A stretch of 47,365 nt of DNA from DAOTWP01 sp034435675 (GCA_034435675.1 DAOTWP010000337.1:1-47365), one strand, 5' to 3'; counted from the first letter of the stretch, positions 33,360 through 43,341 are shown. A program made the numbers and translations. Notes: generated by a model not told the origin, from the letters alone.

Positions 33360-35951
33360 ATGGTTGAGTTTACACCCCACGAAGCACCTGCGCGTGAGGC
33401 TGCGGCACTCCCGGTACAGCATCCCGGCAGGGTGCTTGGGCGGGATGCAATTCTGCAAACCATTTACACGCATTTGACAGCAAATAAGCCGGTGTTTCTT
33501 TATGGTGTGCCCGGCGTTGGCAAAACCGCGCTCGCGGCGACTCTCGCCAGTGCCTATACTAACCGCCCTGGTGGGGTGTTGTGGTTGCATGTTGACGACA
33601 GCCCGCTGGAAGAACTGGTGGTGCGCGTGGGTCGTGCCTACCGTGTCGCCGAGATTGCGGGCAGCAATAACCCACTGGCGATGGTCGGGGCGGCAGCAAA
33701 CACGCTCATGCAAAACAAGCCGTTTGTTGTGCTGGATGGTGCGCTCAACCCGGCGGTAGCGGCGGAGTTTGTCACCCGCTGTCTGGGCAGCCTGCCGGCG
33801 ATGTTCATTGGCGAAACAAACCCCGGCGCTTCGCCTCACTGGGCGGCGGTTGAGCTTGAGCCGCTGGCGCTGGAAGATGCCACACTGGTGCTTCAGCAGC
33901 AGGCGAGCCTGAGCGATGACCCTTCGGAAATGGCGGCGCTGGCGCAAAAACTGGAGCGCTTGCCGCTGGCGCTGGTCATTGGCGCGCGGACCATGCTTGC
34001 CAGTAAACAGACCCCGGCGCAGTTCCTCGATATTCTGAACAAACTGCCTGCGCAGGACCCGGTTACCCTGACGCTGGGTGTCAGCTTTCGCGGCTTGAAC
34101 AGTGCGCTTCAGGGCCTCGTCCTGATGATGGGCGCGATGTTCAACGGGATGGCATCTGCTGAACTGCTGAGCATGATGAGTGGTGCACCTGTCGAAACCA
34201 TTCAGCAAGTGATGAACATGCTTGGCGGGCTGCATATCGTCAGCCGCGTGCAGCGGTATAACCAGCCCTACTACATGATGCACAGCAGCGTTTACCAGTT
34301 CGCCCAGAGCTGGCTGCGTAGTTCAAACCGCCTCGACGGTTTGCAGGAAAAGCTGCGCGATACCTTGATCGAATATGCGCGCAAATACAGCAGTGCGGAC
34401 AGCACCGCGCACGATAAACTGGCAGCCGAGATGGATGCTTTTCTGGCGCTGGCGGCATGGTCGGCAGCGCAGGGGCAGCATGATGTCGCCAACCGACTGG
34501 TGTTTGCCATTACACAGGCAGGCGACTTCAGCCATGCACGCGGTTACGTCTATGAACTGCTGCGCCTAAACCGATATGCCGCCAGCCGTACAACCGCCTT
34601 CCCTGCCTACACCAGTGACCTGCCGCAGCCTGTAGCAGAACTGCTTGAAGACGAAGATGATGAGGACCTCGCCTACGAAGAAACTGGCGGTGACGAAGAC
34701 CTCTACGACGACCTGGAAGAAGAAGAGACAGACAATGAGGCTGCTTTACCCGAAATAACCCGGCGTGCGGGTATTCGCGCGGAGTTACAGATAGAAGCAG
34801 CGGAAGAGCTGGATGAAGGTGAGGCAGAACTTGAAGTAGCGCTGGAAACCAGCGACGACCTTGACGAAAGCGACGAGGATGCGGCACAGGCTGACGCTGC
34901 TGCCCCGCCGCCTGAATTCAGCAGTGACGAGTCTACCCGCTTTCGTGCTCAGTTCACGCAGGCACGCCAGATTGGGGATCGCGGGAAGCAGGCGGAAACC
35001 CTGCGCGAACTTGGACAGCAGCAGGTTGACAAAGGGTTGCTCAATGATGCGCTGCTGACCTACACAGAGGCACTCAGCGCCTATGAAGCGCTGGGTGATG
35101 ACGAAGGTCTGCTGGATGTGCTGGACAGCCTGTCTGCGTTGATGTTGAAGACCGACAACGCGCAGGCGGCAGTGCTGCATGCGTCACGCGGGATAAAGCT
35201 GGCGGAAGATCAGGGTAGCACCGAAACGCAGATGGATTTGCTGGTAACGCTGGGCGATGCGCGTCAGGAACTGGGGGAAAGCACCGCTGCCGTCCGTGCT
35301 TACAGCAATGCGCTGGAACTGGCGCGCGCCGCAGATGACGCACAGCATGAAGCGTTGATTCTGCACAAACTGAGTTTCGCGCAGCTTGATGATGGCGACG
35401 CGGATACCGCGATTAACACCTGGGAACAGGCGCTGGCGCTGTTCAAGAAGCAGGGTAAACGCAATTACGAAGGTCGCGTGCTGGGCGGTCTGGGCACGGC
35501 ATATGGCGAACTGGAACGCTGGAGCGAGGCGATCAACTTCCACACGTCGGCACTTTACATTGCGCGCGAAGTGGACGACAGCGAAGAAGAATATCTGCAA
35601 TTGACTAACCTTGCCTATGCATGCAGCAAGGCAAACCAGCTTGGACAGGCGGTGCTGCGTTATCGTCAGGCGCTGCATCTGGCATACGACAGCGAAAACC
35701 GCGAGAACATCGTCAGCACGATTGTTGATCTGGCGCGGTTACTCGCCCAAAGCCGCAAACATCTTGAGATTTCGCGGTTGCTGCTGGAAGACGCGGCACA
35801 CTGGGAACCGCATGATCGCGACGTGCTGCGACTGAAAGAGCGCATCGCGAACGAACGTAATCTGGCGGATGCCAGCGGTATTGAGCAGGCACGGGTGACT
35901 GGCAGCAGTCGGGATTACGCTGCCAACGCTTACAAGCTGCTTGACGAATAG
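33360..35951 (+). CDS. NB-ARC-type ATPase with acidic linker and TPR repeats
   Basis: About 863 residues in three parts. Residues 35-340 form a STAND-type ATPase: GRDAILQTIYTHL, Walker A YGVPGVGKTALA (about 47-58), Walker-B-like FVVLDGALN, sensor MFIGETNPG and a winged-helix-like region. Residues 425-520 form a Glu/Asp-rich low-complexity linker (LLEDEDDEDLAYEE and similar). The last 330 residues are TPR repeats (for example GDRGKQAETLRELGQQQVDKG, ALLTYTEALSAYEALG). STAND proteins use TPRs as sensors or scaffolds. No effector domain is visible. ATG 33360 is chosen over GTG 33330 for its position after the promoter. Confidence 0.85.
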   Translation: MVEFTPHEAPAREAAALPVQHPGRVLGRDAILQTIYTHLTANKPVFLYGVPGVGKTALAATLASAYTNRPGGVLWLHVDDSPLEELVVRVGRAYRVAEIAGSNNPLAMVGAAANTLMQNKPFVVLDGALNPAVAAEFVTRCLGSLPAMFIGETNPGASPHWAAVELEPLALEDATLVLQQQASLSDDPSEMAALAQKLERLPLALVIGARTMLASKQTPAQFLDILNKLPAQDPVTLTLGVSFRGLNSALQGLVLMMGAMFNGMASAELLSMMSGAPVETIQQVMNMLGGLHIVSRVQRYNQPYYMMHSSVYQFAQSWLRSSNRLDGLQEKLRDTLIEYARKYSSADSTAHDKLAAEMDAFLALAAWSAAQGQHDVANRLVFAITQAGDFSHARGYVYELLRLNRYAASRTTAFPAYTSDLPQPVAELLEDEDDEDLAYEETGGDEDLYDDLEEEETDNEAALPEITRRAGIRAELQIEAAEELDEGEAELEVALETSDDLDESDEDAAQADAAAPPPEFSSDESTRFRAQFTQARQIGDRGKQAETLRELGQQQVDKGLLNDALLTYTEALSAYEALGDDEGLLDVLDSLSALMLKTDNAQAAVLHASRGIKLAEDQGSTETQMDLLVTLGDARQELGESTAAVRAYSNALELARAADDAQHEALILHKLSFAQLDDGDADTAINTWEQALALFKKQGKRNYEGRVLGGLGTAYGELERWSEAINFHTSALYIAREVDDSEEEYLQLTNLAYACSKANQLGQAVLRYRQALHLAYDSENRENIVSTIVDLARLLAQSRKHLEISRLLLEDAAHWEPHDRDVLRLKERIANERNLADASGIEQARVTGSSRDYAANAYKLLDE

Positions 35952-35980
35952 CAGACAACCGCGCGTTTGCGGCTTAGTAT

Positions 35981-36049
35981 CTATCCGACAAATCAGCTTT
36001 CTTGTAGGTGCGGGGCGTGCCTCGCCCGGCTTGATGAATTTGCGGATAG
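35981..36049. repeat. Nested palindrome (REP-like intergenic element)
   Basis: Outer arms CTATCCG/CGGATAG, extended by CAAAT/ATTTG, enclose an inner GC-rich hairpin CGGGGCGTGCCTCGCCCGG (36011-36029). It lies between the converging NB-ARC/TPR and cyclase genes and could also end transcription. It resembles short dispersed palindromes I recall from Chloroflexota and cyanobacterial genomes. Confidence 0.55.
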
Positions 36050-36053
36050 GTCT

Positions 36054-39000
36054 TTAATCCGGCGCGCGGTGTAGTGCCTGAAGTATCTCCCGTGCGAAGC
36101 GGTGGTTATAGAGCAGGGCACGCAGTGCCGGGCGTGTTTGCAAAGTGGCTGCTGTGCGCTGAAGGGTCTGCAATGCCCGCAAGAAGTGTTCCTGACGCTC
36201 CTGTGCTTCAGATGTGGTGAATGCTAGTGCGTAATGGCACTGCCAGATATTGCGCCCGCCGTATGTGGTTTCATGTTGCAGTGCCTCCTGCAAGGTCAGC
36301 ACTGCCTCTGGAATATCGAGATAATGCTGTGCCAGCCCGTGCCAGAGTTGTGCCCGTGCGTAAAGCAGCGGGTTTTTTGGCTGTATGCGTGACAGATAGT
36401 CGCGTCCATGTACTACACAATCCGTGTAGCGTTCGCTGAGTACTAGCCCGTTGATACAGGCAAGCTCAATCAACTGTTGTGTGTACATATCCTGCTGGCG
36501 CAGCAGTGCATTTTCCAGCAGTGCCATGCCGCCTTCGCTGTCGCCCGTCCAAAGCAGGCACAGCGCGCGGTTAATCTGAATCACCGGGTCACGGTAGCGC
36601 AGATGTTTTTGCAGTGCGTCTGCGCTGTCGAACAGGTCCAGGGCGAGACTATACGCTCCGATCAACTGGTGAACCATCCCGATATAACGCAGATTGAGCA
36701 GTTGATAGTACAGATTACCGTTCTTTGGGTTGCCTGCCTGCGCCTGTTCAAAGTAGTCTAGTGCTGTGCCAAAATCGCCGCGTTCGGCGGCGGTAATGCC
36801 TAACTGAGTCATCGCGCTGGCAGTCTGTATTTCACTGCCTAAGGTCTGCGCGGCGGACAGCGCACGCTGGTGAAACGCCGTACTTTCGGCAAGCTGACCG
36901 CGATAGTAATAAAAGCGTCCGAACGCGCGCAGGGTACTGCTCTGCAATTCCAGATTATCTTCCGGCAGCAGTTGGTAGGCATGATTTAATGCGTTAAAAG
37001 CATCGTCATAATTGCCCATGCTGCGGTAGGCGCTGCCCAGCGTCTGTGCCGCGATAATACGTTCTTCGAGCATGGTGCTGGCGGGCAATTCCTCCATGAG
37101 CATTAGTGCCGCCTGGCAGGCAGCGGTTGCTTCCTCGTAGCGGTGCTGCGCACTCAACACCCTGCCCTGCATCAACCACAGGCGGCTGACCTCCGGCAGC
37201 GCAACTTCGCGCGGGATATTCCCGGCAATGCGCAGTCCGGTTTCAATCAGCTTATGCGTCGCATTCAAGAACCCCTGCTGGAAGCGATACGCCGCCGCGC
37301 GGTAATAAACGGACAGCGCCTGTTCAAAATGCTGTGCTGCTTCCAACTGTTCCGCCAGCAGCGGCAGCGCCTGGGGGTTTTCGTCCACCCGTGAGAAGAG
37401 CCATTGAATGACTTCTTCGTGATAGCGTTTGCGTGTAACGTTCGTCAGCATTTGATAGGCAGCTTCCCGGTACAGCGCCAGCCGAAAGGCATATTCGCGT
37501 GTTTCGGGAAATGCGCTGCCCTGCACATGGATTAGAATACCACGCGCGACCAGGTCTTCTAGCGTCGCGTTGGTGTTGAACCCCGCAAGGTGCGAAACCA
37601 CGCCTTCCCAGAACTGCTGACCGACCACAGAAGCATATTGCAGCACTTGCCGTGCCCCTGCTGCAAGATCATCCAACCGCGCTTGCAGCACACCCTGCAA
37701 ACCGCCGGGCAGTCCTTGCAGCGCAGCGTCATAACGCAGCAGGTTAACCCGCCAGTGCCCGTCGCGCGTAGGCTCGAATGCGCCGTTGTCAAACAGCATC
37801 CGAACCAGTTCCTCAACAAACAGCGGGTTGCCAGCAGCGCGCTCACTGAGGGTTGGTATCAGGGCGGTTGGCAAATTCTGCACTGTGTGCAAAATCGTGC
37901 TGATCAGTGTGGCGGTGTCGGTATTGTCTAACGGAGGGAGCGAAACCTCGATATGGCGCTCGGCAATGGCGCGCATATATGCCGGATATTGGTGCTGGAA
38001 GTCTTGGCGGGCAGTCGCCAGCAGCAGCCCCCGGTAGGGCGCGAGATCATTGGCGATCAGTTCCAGTAGTTCAATTGACGGGCGATCCATCCAATGCAGG
38101 TTGTCAATCATAATCAGCAGCGGGTTTTGCATCGCCATTGCGCAGAACCAGCGCGAGATGATGTCGTAAGCGATCATCCACTGCTGCTGGCTGCTGCTTT
38201 TGAGCAGTTCGACAGCCGGGTCATCTTCAAAGCCGTATCCTGCCAAATATCCGATCACCGGAGCAGCAGAAGCGGGGGCATTGTGCCACGTGTGCTCCAG
38301 ATGGCGGCGAATGCGTATCTGCGCTTCCTGTGGCAGCGTGCTGCTGGTGATGTTGCAGGCGGTTGCCAGCAGCGTTCGCAGCAAGCCGTAAGAGGAAGTC
38401 CGTTTTTCATATTGTGAAGTGATGCGCAGCAGCGTATAACGGTGCTCACGCAGCCGCCGCACTGCTTCTTCGAGCAGACGGGTTTTGCCAACCCCGGTAT
38501 CGCCATAAACCGTGATGACCTGAAACGGCTCACTGACCAGCGCATGTTCTGCTGCCACTGTAATCCGTGCCAGTTCTTCAACCCGCCCCACGAACGGAAT
38601 GGCGATACTGGCGATTTCCTGCGTGGTCATATGCTCGTCCTGCTGCCGCCGCCGCAGTACGACATAATAAGGCAGTGCTGTATCAAAGCCTTTCACACGC
38701 ACGGGGGGTTGTTCCTCAGTCACGAACTGGTTGCGCACCCGTTGATAGGTTTGTTCATCAATCAGGACGCTGCCTGGTCGGGCGAGATCCTGCAACCGTG
38801 CAGCCAGATTCGTGGTTGTGCCCAGCGCTAGAAATTCGCTTTTGCTGGCAGTGCCAATCATGCCGACAATAACTTCCCCGGTGCTGATGCCGATGCGCGC
38901 CTGGAAGGCTGCCTGATGTTCCCGCTGGATCGCCACAGAGAAGGTTTCCAGACTTTGCTGCATATCCAGCGCGCACGCAACCGCGCGTAGGGCATCATCA

Positions 39001-39383
39001 CCCCGGCTGCGCTGCGCCCCAAAAAAGCACAGCAGTCCATCACCAAGATACTGCCCGACTTCCCCGTCCCATTGATCGAGAATGTTGTTGAGCAGCCGAT
39101 GCGCGCTGTCCATGATCGTTTTCCAGGTCTCCGCGCCCAGCCGGTATGCCATCTCCGTCGAATCCTTGACATCGACAAACATCACCGTCACCTGACGCAG
39201 TTCATCGCCGCTGACCACTGCCTCGCCTGGTTGCAGGGTCAGTGTGCGCAGCATGCGCAGTTGTTCATTGAGCGCGAACAGGATCACCCCGTAAGACTCC
39301 TCGCCGAACAGATGCCGGTTGGCTTTCAGTTCGTTGACGGCGGCGTGTATTTTGGCAATGCGACTGCGTCGGTCATCTCTCAT
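36054..39383 (-). CDS. Class III nucleotide cyclase-ATPase-TPR signalling protein
   Basis: A 1109-residue protein. Residues 62-245 are a class III cyclase: VTVMFVDVKDST (metal Asp71), GQYLGDGLLCFFG (metal Asp115), SKSEF with a candidate base-contacting Lys181, and LALGTTTNLAARLQ with Asn192 and Arg196. The usual Asp of GDxVN is Thr189, so the nucleotide preference may differ from ATP. Residues 265-560 are an AAA/STAND ATPase (Walker A YGDTGVGKTRL at about 293-303, Walker B IMIDNLHW), and the rest are TPRs. It likely makes cAMP or cGMP in response to a signal. It lies 57 nt after a histidine kinase gene. Confidence 0.88.
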   Translation of the reverse strand: MRDDRRSRIAKIHAAVNELKANRHLFGEESYGVILFALNEQLRMLRTLTLQPGEAVVSGDELRQVTVMFVDVKDSTEMAYRLGAETWKTIMDSAHRLLNNILDQWDGEVGQYLGDGLLCFFGAQRSRGDDALRAVACALDMQQSLETFSVAIQREHQAAFQARIGISTGEVIVGMIGTASKSEFLALGTTTNLAARLQDLARPGSVLIDEQTYQRVRNQFVTEEQPPVRVKGFDTALPYYVVLRRRQQDEHMTTQEIASIAIPFVGRVEELARITVAAEHALVSEPFQVITVYGDTGVGKTRLLEEAVRRLREHRYTLLRITSQYEKRTSSYGLLRTLLATACNITSSTLPQEAQIRIRRHLEHTWHNAPASAAPVIGYLAGYGFEDDPAVELLKSSSQQQWMIAYDIISRWFCAMAMQNPLLIMIDNLHWMDRPSIELLELIANDLAPYRGLLLATARQDFQHQYPAYMRAIAERHIEVSLPPLDNTDTATLISTILHTVQNLPTALIPTLSERAAGNPLFVEELVRMLFDNGAFEPTRDGHWRVNLLRYDAALQGLPGGLQGVLQARLDDLAAGARQVLQYASVVGQQFWEGVVSHLAGFNTNATLEDLVARGILIHVQGSAFPETREYAFRLALYREAAYQMLTNVTRKRYHEEVIQWLFSRVDENPQALPLLAEQLEAAQHFEQALSVYYRAAAYRFQQGFLNATHKLIETGLRIAGNIPREVALPEVSRLWLMQGRVLSAQHRYEEATAACQAALMLMEELPASTMLEERIIAAQTLGSAYRSMGNYDDAFNALNHAYQLLPEDNLELQSSTLRAFGRFYYYRGQLAESTAFHQRALSAAQTLGSEIQTASAMTQLGITAAERGDFGTALDYFEQAQAGNPKNGNLYYQLLNLRYIGMVHQLIGAYSLALDLFDSADALQKHLRYRDPVIQINRALCLLWTGDSEGGMALLENALLRQQDMYTQQLIELACINGLVLSERYTDCVVHGRDYLSRIQPKNPLLYARAQLWHGLAQHYLDIPEAVLTLQEALQHETTYGGRNIWQCHYALAFTTSEAQERQEHFLRALQTLQRTAATLQTRPALRALLYNHRFAREILQALHRAPD

Positions 39384-39440
39384 GGTGCTGTTCGCTCGGT
39401 CCTGTCACATCGGTTGCCAGCCTGGTGCCTGACGCAGCAG

Positions 39441-41021
39441 CTAGCTCAGTGGCAACCGGAATCCAAAGCGGCTGCCAACACCCGGTTCACTTTCGACCCA
39501 GACTTCCCCCCTGTGACGTTCAACTACCGATTTGACGAGACTCAATCCTAGACCACTGCCTGCAATACCTGATGTCTGTTGATTCTTGACCCGATAAAAA
39601 GAACGAAACAAGTTAGGCAGGTGTGCTTTATCAATGCCGATGCCAGAGTCCTCAACGATAAATTCAAAGGATGTGGCGGTGGTATAGGCAAGCACACGCA
39701 CAGTTTTGCCTTCAGGCGTGTACTTGATCGCGTTGCCGATCAGATTTTCCATTGCCTGACGGATGAGAACAGGGTCAAGCACAAGAATCAATGTTTCATC
39801 CAGTTGAATATCTGCCCCATATATCAGGTGCTTTTGGGTGGCTGCCGGGCGCATGTTTTCCAGCGTGGTTTCAACCAGCAGCTTGATGGTGATCGTCTCG
39901 TACAATTCCAGCGGCGATGTCTTGACCCGTTCTACCCGCAGCAGTTCTTCCAACATATTGTTCATGCGCTCAGCCGCAGTCTGGATGATGTTGACATAAT
40001 CGCGCACCGGGGATTCACGCCCCGTATCATCCATCTCGATCATATCGGCATAACCGATAATCAGGGCAATAGGACTGCGCAGATCGTGCGAGGCTATGCG
40101 CAGCATTTCGTCTTTGAAACGGCTCAGGTCATGCAGGGTAGTGATGTCATGCAGCAGCACAATATGCCCTGCGACGGGCGCATTGCCTTCCGCAGCTGCC
40201 GCGTGATGCCAGACAGACAGCGTGACCTCGAAGTCGCGCTGGAAGGCTTCAGAGCGCAGTTGAAACGATTTTGCCGCTCGCTGATGTTCCATCACCTGCG
40301 TGTGCAGTTCGTAAAAGATCGGGTCAAGGCTGGCGTAATCGTGCAGGGTGCTGCCAATCGCTGCTGATGCCTGTGCCACTTGCAGCATTTCCTGCGCGGC
40401 ATTATTGAGCAGCAGAATGCGCTGTTCATGATCCAGCACAATCAGTACTTCAGGAATGGCCTGAAGCACCGCCCTGAGCTGGCGCTGTTGCCCTTCAAGG
40501 CGCTGAAACAATTGGGCATTGCGTACCGCAACGGATGCCTGATTGGCGACAATCGTCATCATGCGCAAATGATATTCGTTGAAGTGCTGCGGCGCTTCGT
40601 GTTCGAGCGTCAGCACAGCAATGACCTGATCTTCATACAGGAAAGGTACACATAATACCGAACGCACCGGACGCTGGTCACCGGGAAAGACATACCAGCG
40701 CGGATCAGTTTGCGTGTCCTGCACCAGCGTACCCTGCCTGTGACGGGTAGCCCAACCGGCAAGCCCGTTATCCAGCACCTGATGCACCACCTGAAGCGAT
40801 TCACCGGGCGGAAGCTCGCGCACCATCAGAATATGATCCCAGTCCAACCCGTGCTGATCGTGCAGGAAAAAGCTCACCCATGTAGCACCTACTGCGTCGC
40901 GCATTAGCGCAATCACCTGCCGCAAAACCTCGTCTAAATCGAGCGACATGAGCAACTGGGAGACCCGCGCAAGCAGTTCAAGGTCTTCAAATGTGGGCTG
41001 AAGCGAAGTTTTTTCCGTCAT
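39441..41021 (-). CDS. Cytosolic sensor histidine kinase (GAF-PAS-HisKA-HATPase)
   Basis: About 526 residues without TM helices. A GAF domain (about 15-170, VLRQVIALMRDAVGATWVSFF to IVANQASVAVRNAQLF) is followed by a PAS domain (about 180-300, IPEVLIVLDHEQRILLLNNAA). HisKA follows, with RIASHDLRSPIALI (His312). HATPase has MENLIGNAIKYTPEGK (N box), VEDSGIGID (G1) and GSGLGLSLVKSVVERHRG (G2). No response regulator is adjacent; the next gene is the cyclase-ATPase-TPR protein, suggesting a shared signalling route. The start is ATG 41021 or GTG 41030; neither has a strong ribosome site. Confidence 0.92.
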   Translation of the reverse strand: MTEKTSLQPTFEDLELLARVSQLLMSLDLDEVLRQVIALMRDAVGATWVSFFLHDQHGLDWDHILMVRELPPGESLQVVHQVLDNGLAGWATRHRQGTLVQDTQTDPRWYVFPGDQRPVRSVLCVPFLYEDQVIAVLTLEHEAPQHFNEYHLRMMTIVANQASVAVRNAQLFQRLEGQQRQLRAVLQAIPEVLIVLDHEQRILLLNNAAQEMLQVAQASAAIGSTLHDYASLDPIFYELHTQVMEHQRAAKSFQLRSEAFQRDFEVTLSVWHHAAAAEGNAPVAGHIVLLHDITTLHDLSRFKDEMLRIASHDLRSPIALIIGYADMIEMDDTGRESPVRDYVNIIQTAAERMNNMLEELLRVERVKTSPLELYETITIKLLVETTLENMRPAATQKHLIYGADIQLDETLILVLDPVLIRQAMENLIGNAIKYTPEGKTVRVLAYTTATSFEFIVEDSGIGIDKAHLPNLFRSFYRVKNQQTSGIAGSGLGLSLVKSVVERHRGEVWVESEPGVGSRFGFRLPLS

Positions 41022-41170
41022 GAGAGTCACTTGACTTTGCTTTGTTGTTCGCGGCGCATGGATCGAGCAACACTGGCAAAAGGTTTGTTCCTATTGTACT
41101 GTCCACTGGTATACCGCAAGCATAAGCCTTTAGTGCCGTGTGGTCTGGTGTGGGAAGGCAGTAATCAATA

Positions 41171-41189
41171 GGGGAGGGCACGCCTCCCC
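41171..41189 (-). terminator. Hairpin after the M42 gene cluster, probable terminator
   Basis: GGGGAGG/CCTCCCC with a 5-nt loop, 17 nt past the stop of the last M42 gene. On the minus strand it is followed by TATTGATTA, a weak T tract. Confidence 0.5.
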
Positions 41190-41205
41190 ACTGTCGGCAT
41201 TCTGC

Positions 41206-42216
41206 TTATACCGCGAACTCAACCGGGTTCGCCAGCAGCCCGGTAAGCAGTTTAACACACGCCTGCACATCGCGCAGATCAACGGTTTCGCTCACGGTGT
41301 GAATAAAGCGGCAGGGGATCGAGATGCAGCCGCTGGGAACCCCCGCGCCGGTCACTTGAATGCCCGCTGCATCGGTGGTGCCACCCGTCAGCAGTTCAAG
41401 CTGGTAGCTGATCTGATCGGCTTCTGCCCGCGCAACCATCCAATCGCGCACCGTTGGGGGTACGACCAGACCAGGGTCATGCACCTTAATTGCTGCCCCG
41501 CCGCCCAGCTTCACTGCCATTTTCTGACCTTTTGCCTCGTCCCCTGTCGTGGTGACATCCAGGGCGATACCAACATCCGGGTTGATCCCAAACGCCGCCG
41601 GACGCACCCCTCGCAGGCCAACCTCTTCCTGCACGGTGAAGACAAAGTAGACTTCATTGGGCACGGGGTCTTGCTGGCTGCGCAGCGCGCGCATTGCCTC
41701 GATTGCCACGACACAGCCAATGCGGTCATCCATTGCCTTGCTGATCAGCCGCGTGCCGCGTTCTTCCATTTCGCGCCAGAAGGCTGCCGGACTGCCCGCA
41801 GGGATCCGGGGCATGCCATCTCCAATGCTGACATCAATATAATACTCGTCAAGCGCGGGCAGTTCGCGCGCATGTTTGCCCCGCGCATCATTCACCGAAA
41901 CGACACCCATGGTGCCGTCCTCAAATTTGACGCGATTGCCCAGCAGCGTGGCAGGAAACAGCCCGCCAATCGGCGCGAAGCGCAGGTAGCCGCTGTTCGG
42001 TTCAACAAAGGTCGCCATTGCGCCAATTTCGTCCATATGTGCGGCGACCATGATCTTTTTGCCCCCGCTGCCCACGCGGCAGATCAGGTTGCCCAGCGGG
42101 TCTACGCTGATTTCGTCAGCAAGTGACTGGACTTCCTGCTGAATCAGTTTGCGGACATGATGTTCGTACCCGGAAGGTCCCCAGGCTTCGACTAATTTAC
42201 GGATCAGTTCTTTCAC
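41206..42216 (-). CDS. M42 family metallo-aminopeptidase (third of three tandem copies)
   Basis: A 336-residue di-metal peptidase of the TET/PepA-like M42 family. Metal and catalytic motifs are complete: VAAHMDEIGAM (His-x-Asp), SKAMDDRIGC (bridging Asp), FTVQEEVGLRG (Glu-Glu), ALDVTTTGD (Asp) and PCRFIHTVSE (His). Members form 12-subunit tetrahedra that trim peptides. GTG 42216 has AGGAG 8 nt upstream; it lies 81 nt after the second copy. Confidence 0.92.
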   Translation of the reverse strand: MKELIRKLVEAWGPSGYEHHVRKLIQQEVQSLADEISVDPLGNLICRVGSGGKKIMVAAHMDEIGAMATFVEPNSGYLRFAPIGGLFPATLLGNRVKFEDGTMGVVSVNDARGKHARELPALDEYYIDVSIGDGMPRIPAGSPAAFWREMEERGTRLISKAMDDRIGCVVAIEAMRALRSQQDPVPNEVYFVFTVQEEVGLRGVRPAAFGINPDVGIALDVTTTGDEAKGQKMAVKLGGGAAIKVHDPGLVVPPTVRDWMVARAEADQISYQLELLTGGTTDAAGIQVTGAGVPSGCISIPCRFIHTVSETVDLRDVQACVKLLTGLLANPVEFAV

Positions 42217-42297
42217 GCTGTGTTCTCCTGAAGCATAAGTTTAGATTATCCTGGTCTAACTGCCGGGCGCTGCGGTTTGGGCACTGTGGTCAGCGCT

Positions 42298-43341
42298 TTA
42301 CTCATAGCGCAGCGCGTCTGCCGAAATGTCGTTCAGCAGACTTTGCAGCAACCGGCGTGTGTTGTCGTAATCATGGCGGTTGAGCAGCGCCGCCGGGCTG
42401 TGAATGTAACGGCACGGCACAGAAATCACCCCGGATGGCACGCCAACTCCCGACTGGTGAATGCTGCCTGCGTCAGTTCCACCGCCCAACCTTGTCTTGA
42501 GCTGGTAAGGAATGTCGTATTTGTCGGCGGTCTGGCGCATGAAGCGCAGCACGCCGGGGTGCGCAATCATACTGGCGTCCATGACCGTCAGCGCGGGTCC
42601 TGCTCCCAACCGGGTTGTCGGGTTCAGCGGGGTCATATCGTCGGGGTCTGCCAGCGGGTTGGGCACATCATGCGCGGTCGTGCCTTCCAGCGCAAAGGCG
42701 ACATCAGGCTTGAAATAATGTGCGGCGATTTTCGCCCCGCGCAGTCCGATTTCTTCCTGCACCGTGAACGCCGCACAGATGTCTACTGGGTAGGGTCCCC
42801 CTTGCAGCACAGCTACCAGCAGCGCACAGCCCACACGGTCATCGAATGCTTTACCGCGCAGCATCGTGGCGCTCAATTCCATGTAGGTGCTGTCAAAGAC
42901 GATCCGATCGCCTGGCTTGACCTTGCCGTTTGCCGACTCTTTGCTGTCCGCCCCAATATCAATGCGCAGACTGCTGATTTTGACGACATCCTGATCATAT
43001 CCTTTGTGGATCGGTTTCCACAGGACAACCCCTGGCAGGGCGGTCGCGCCGATTTTGACGCGCAATCCCGGCAGTATACGGTCATCAATGCCGCCAACCG
43101 CGGTGAATTTGACCAGCCCGCTGCTGTCCACCCCGGTCACCATGAAGCCGACTTCATCCATGTGCGCCGCGAACATCACGCGCAGCTTATTGCCAGTGCC
43201 GGGTTTCACCGCGGTCACACCGCCCATCGCGTCAATGCGAATATCCTGCGCATGACCGTCAATCGCATCGAGAATGATCTTGCGCACCGCGTCTTCCGCA
43301 CCTGAAACCCCCGGCGCTTCAGAAAGTTCTTTTAAGAGCAT
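42298..43341 (-). CDS. M42 family metallo-aminopeptidase (second copy)
   Basis: About 347 residues starting MLLKELSEAPGVSGAEDAV. Motifs are AAHMDEVGFMV, GKAFDDRVGC, FTVQEEIGLRGAK and CRYIHSPAA. The metal-ligand position seen as ALDVT in the neighbours reads ALEGTT here (Asp to Glu), a variant that may mark another substrate class. ATG 43341 follows AAAGGTGA; the frame is open further upstream but overlaps the first copy. It is 52 nt after that gene. Confidence 0.92.
   Translation of the reverse strand: MLLKELSEAPGVSGAEDAVRKIILDAIDGHAQDIRIDAMGGVTAVKPGTGNKLRVMFAAHMDEVGFMVTGVDSSGLVKFTAVGGIDDRILPGLRVKIGATALPGVVLWKPIHKGYDQDVVKISSLRIDIGADSKESANGKVKPGDRIVFDSTYMELSATMLRGKAFDDRVGCALLVAVLQGGPYPVDICAAFTVQEEIGLRGAKIAAHYFKPDVAFALEGTTAHDVPNPLADPDDMTPLNPTTRLGAGPALTVMDASMIAHPGVLRFMRQTADKYDIPYQLKTRLGGGTDAGSIHQSGVGVPSGVISVPCRYIHSPAALLNRHDYDNTRRLLQSLLNDISADALRYE

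Noticed and set aside
32856..34283. 475-residue minus-strand frame opposite the Trm112-like and NB-ARC genes
   Set aside because: It spans two real genes and a promoter region, and is rich in His/Gln/Arg with no recognisable domain.
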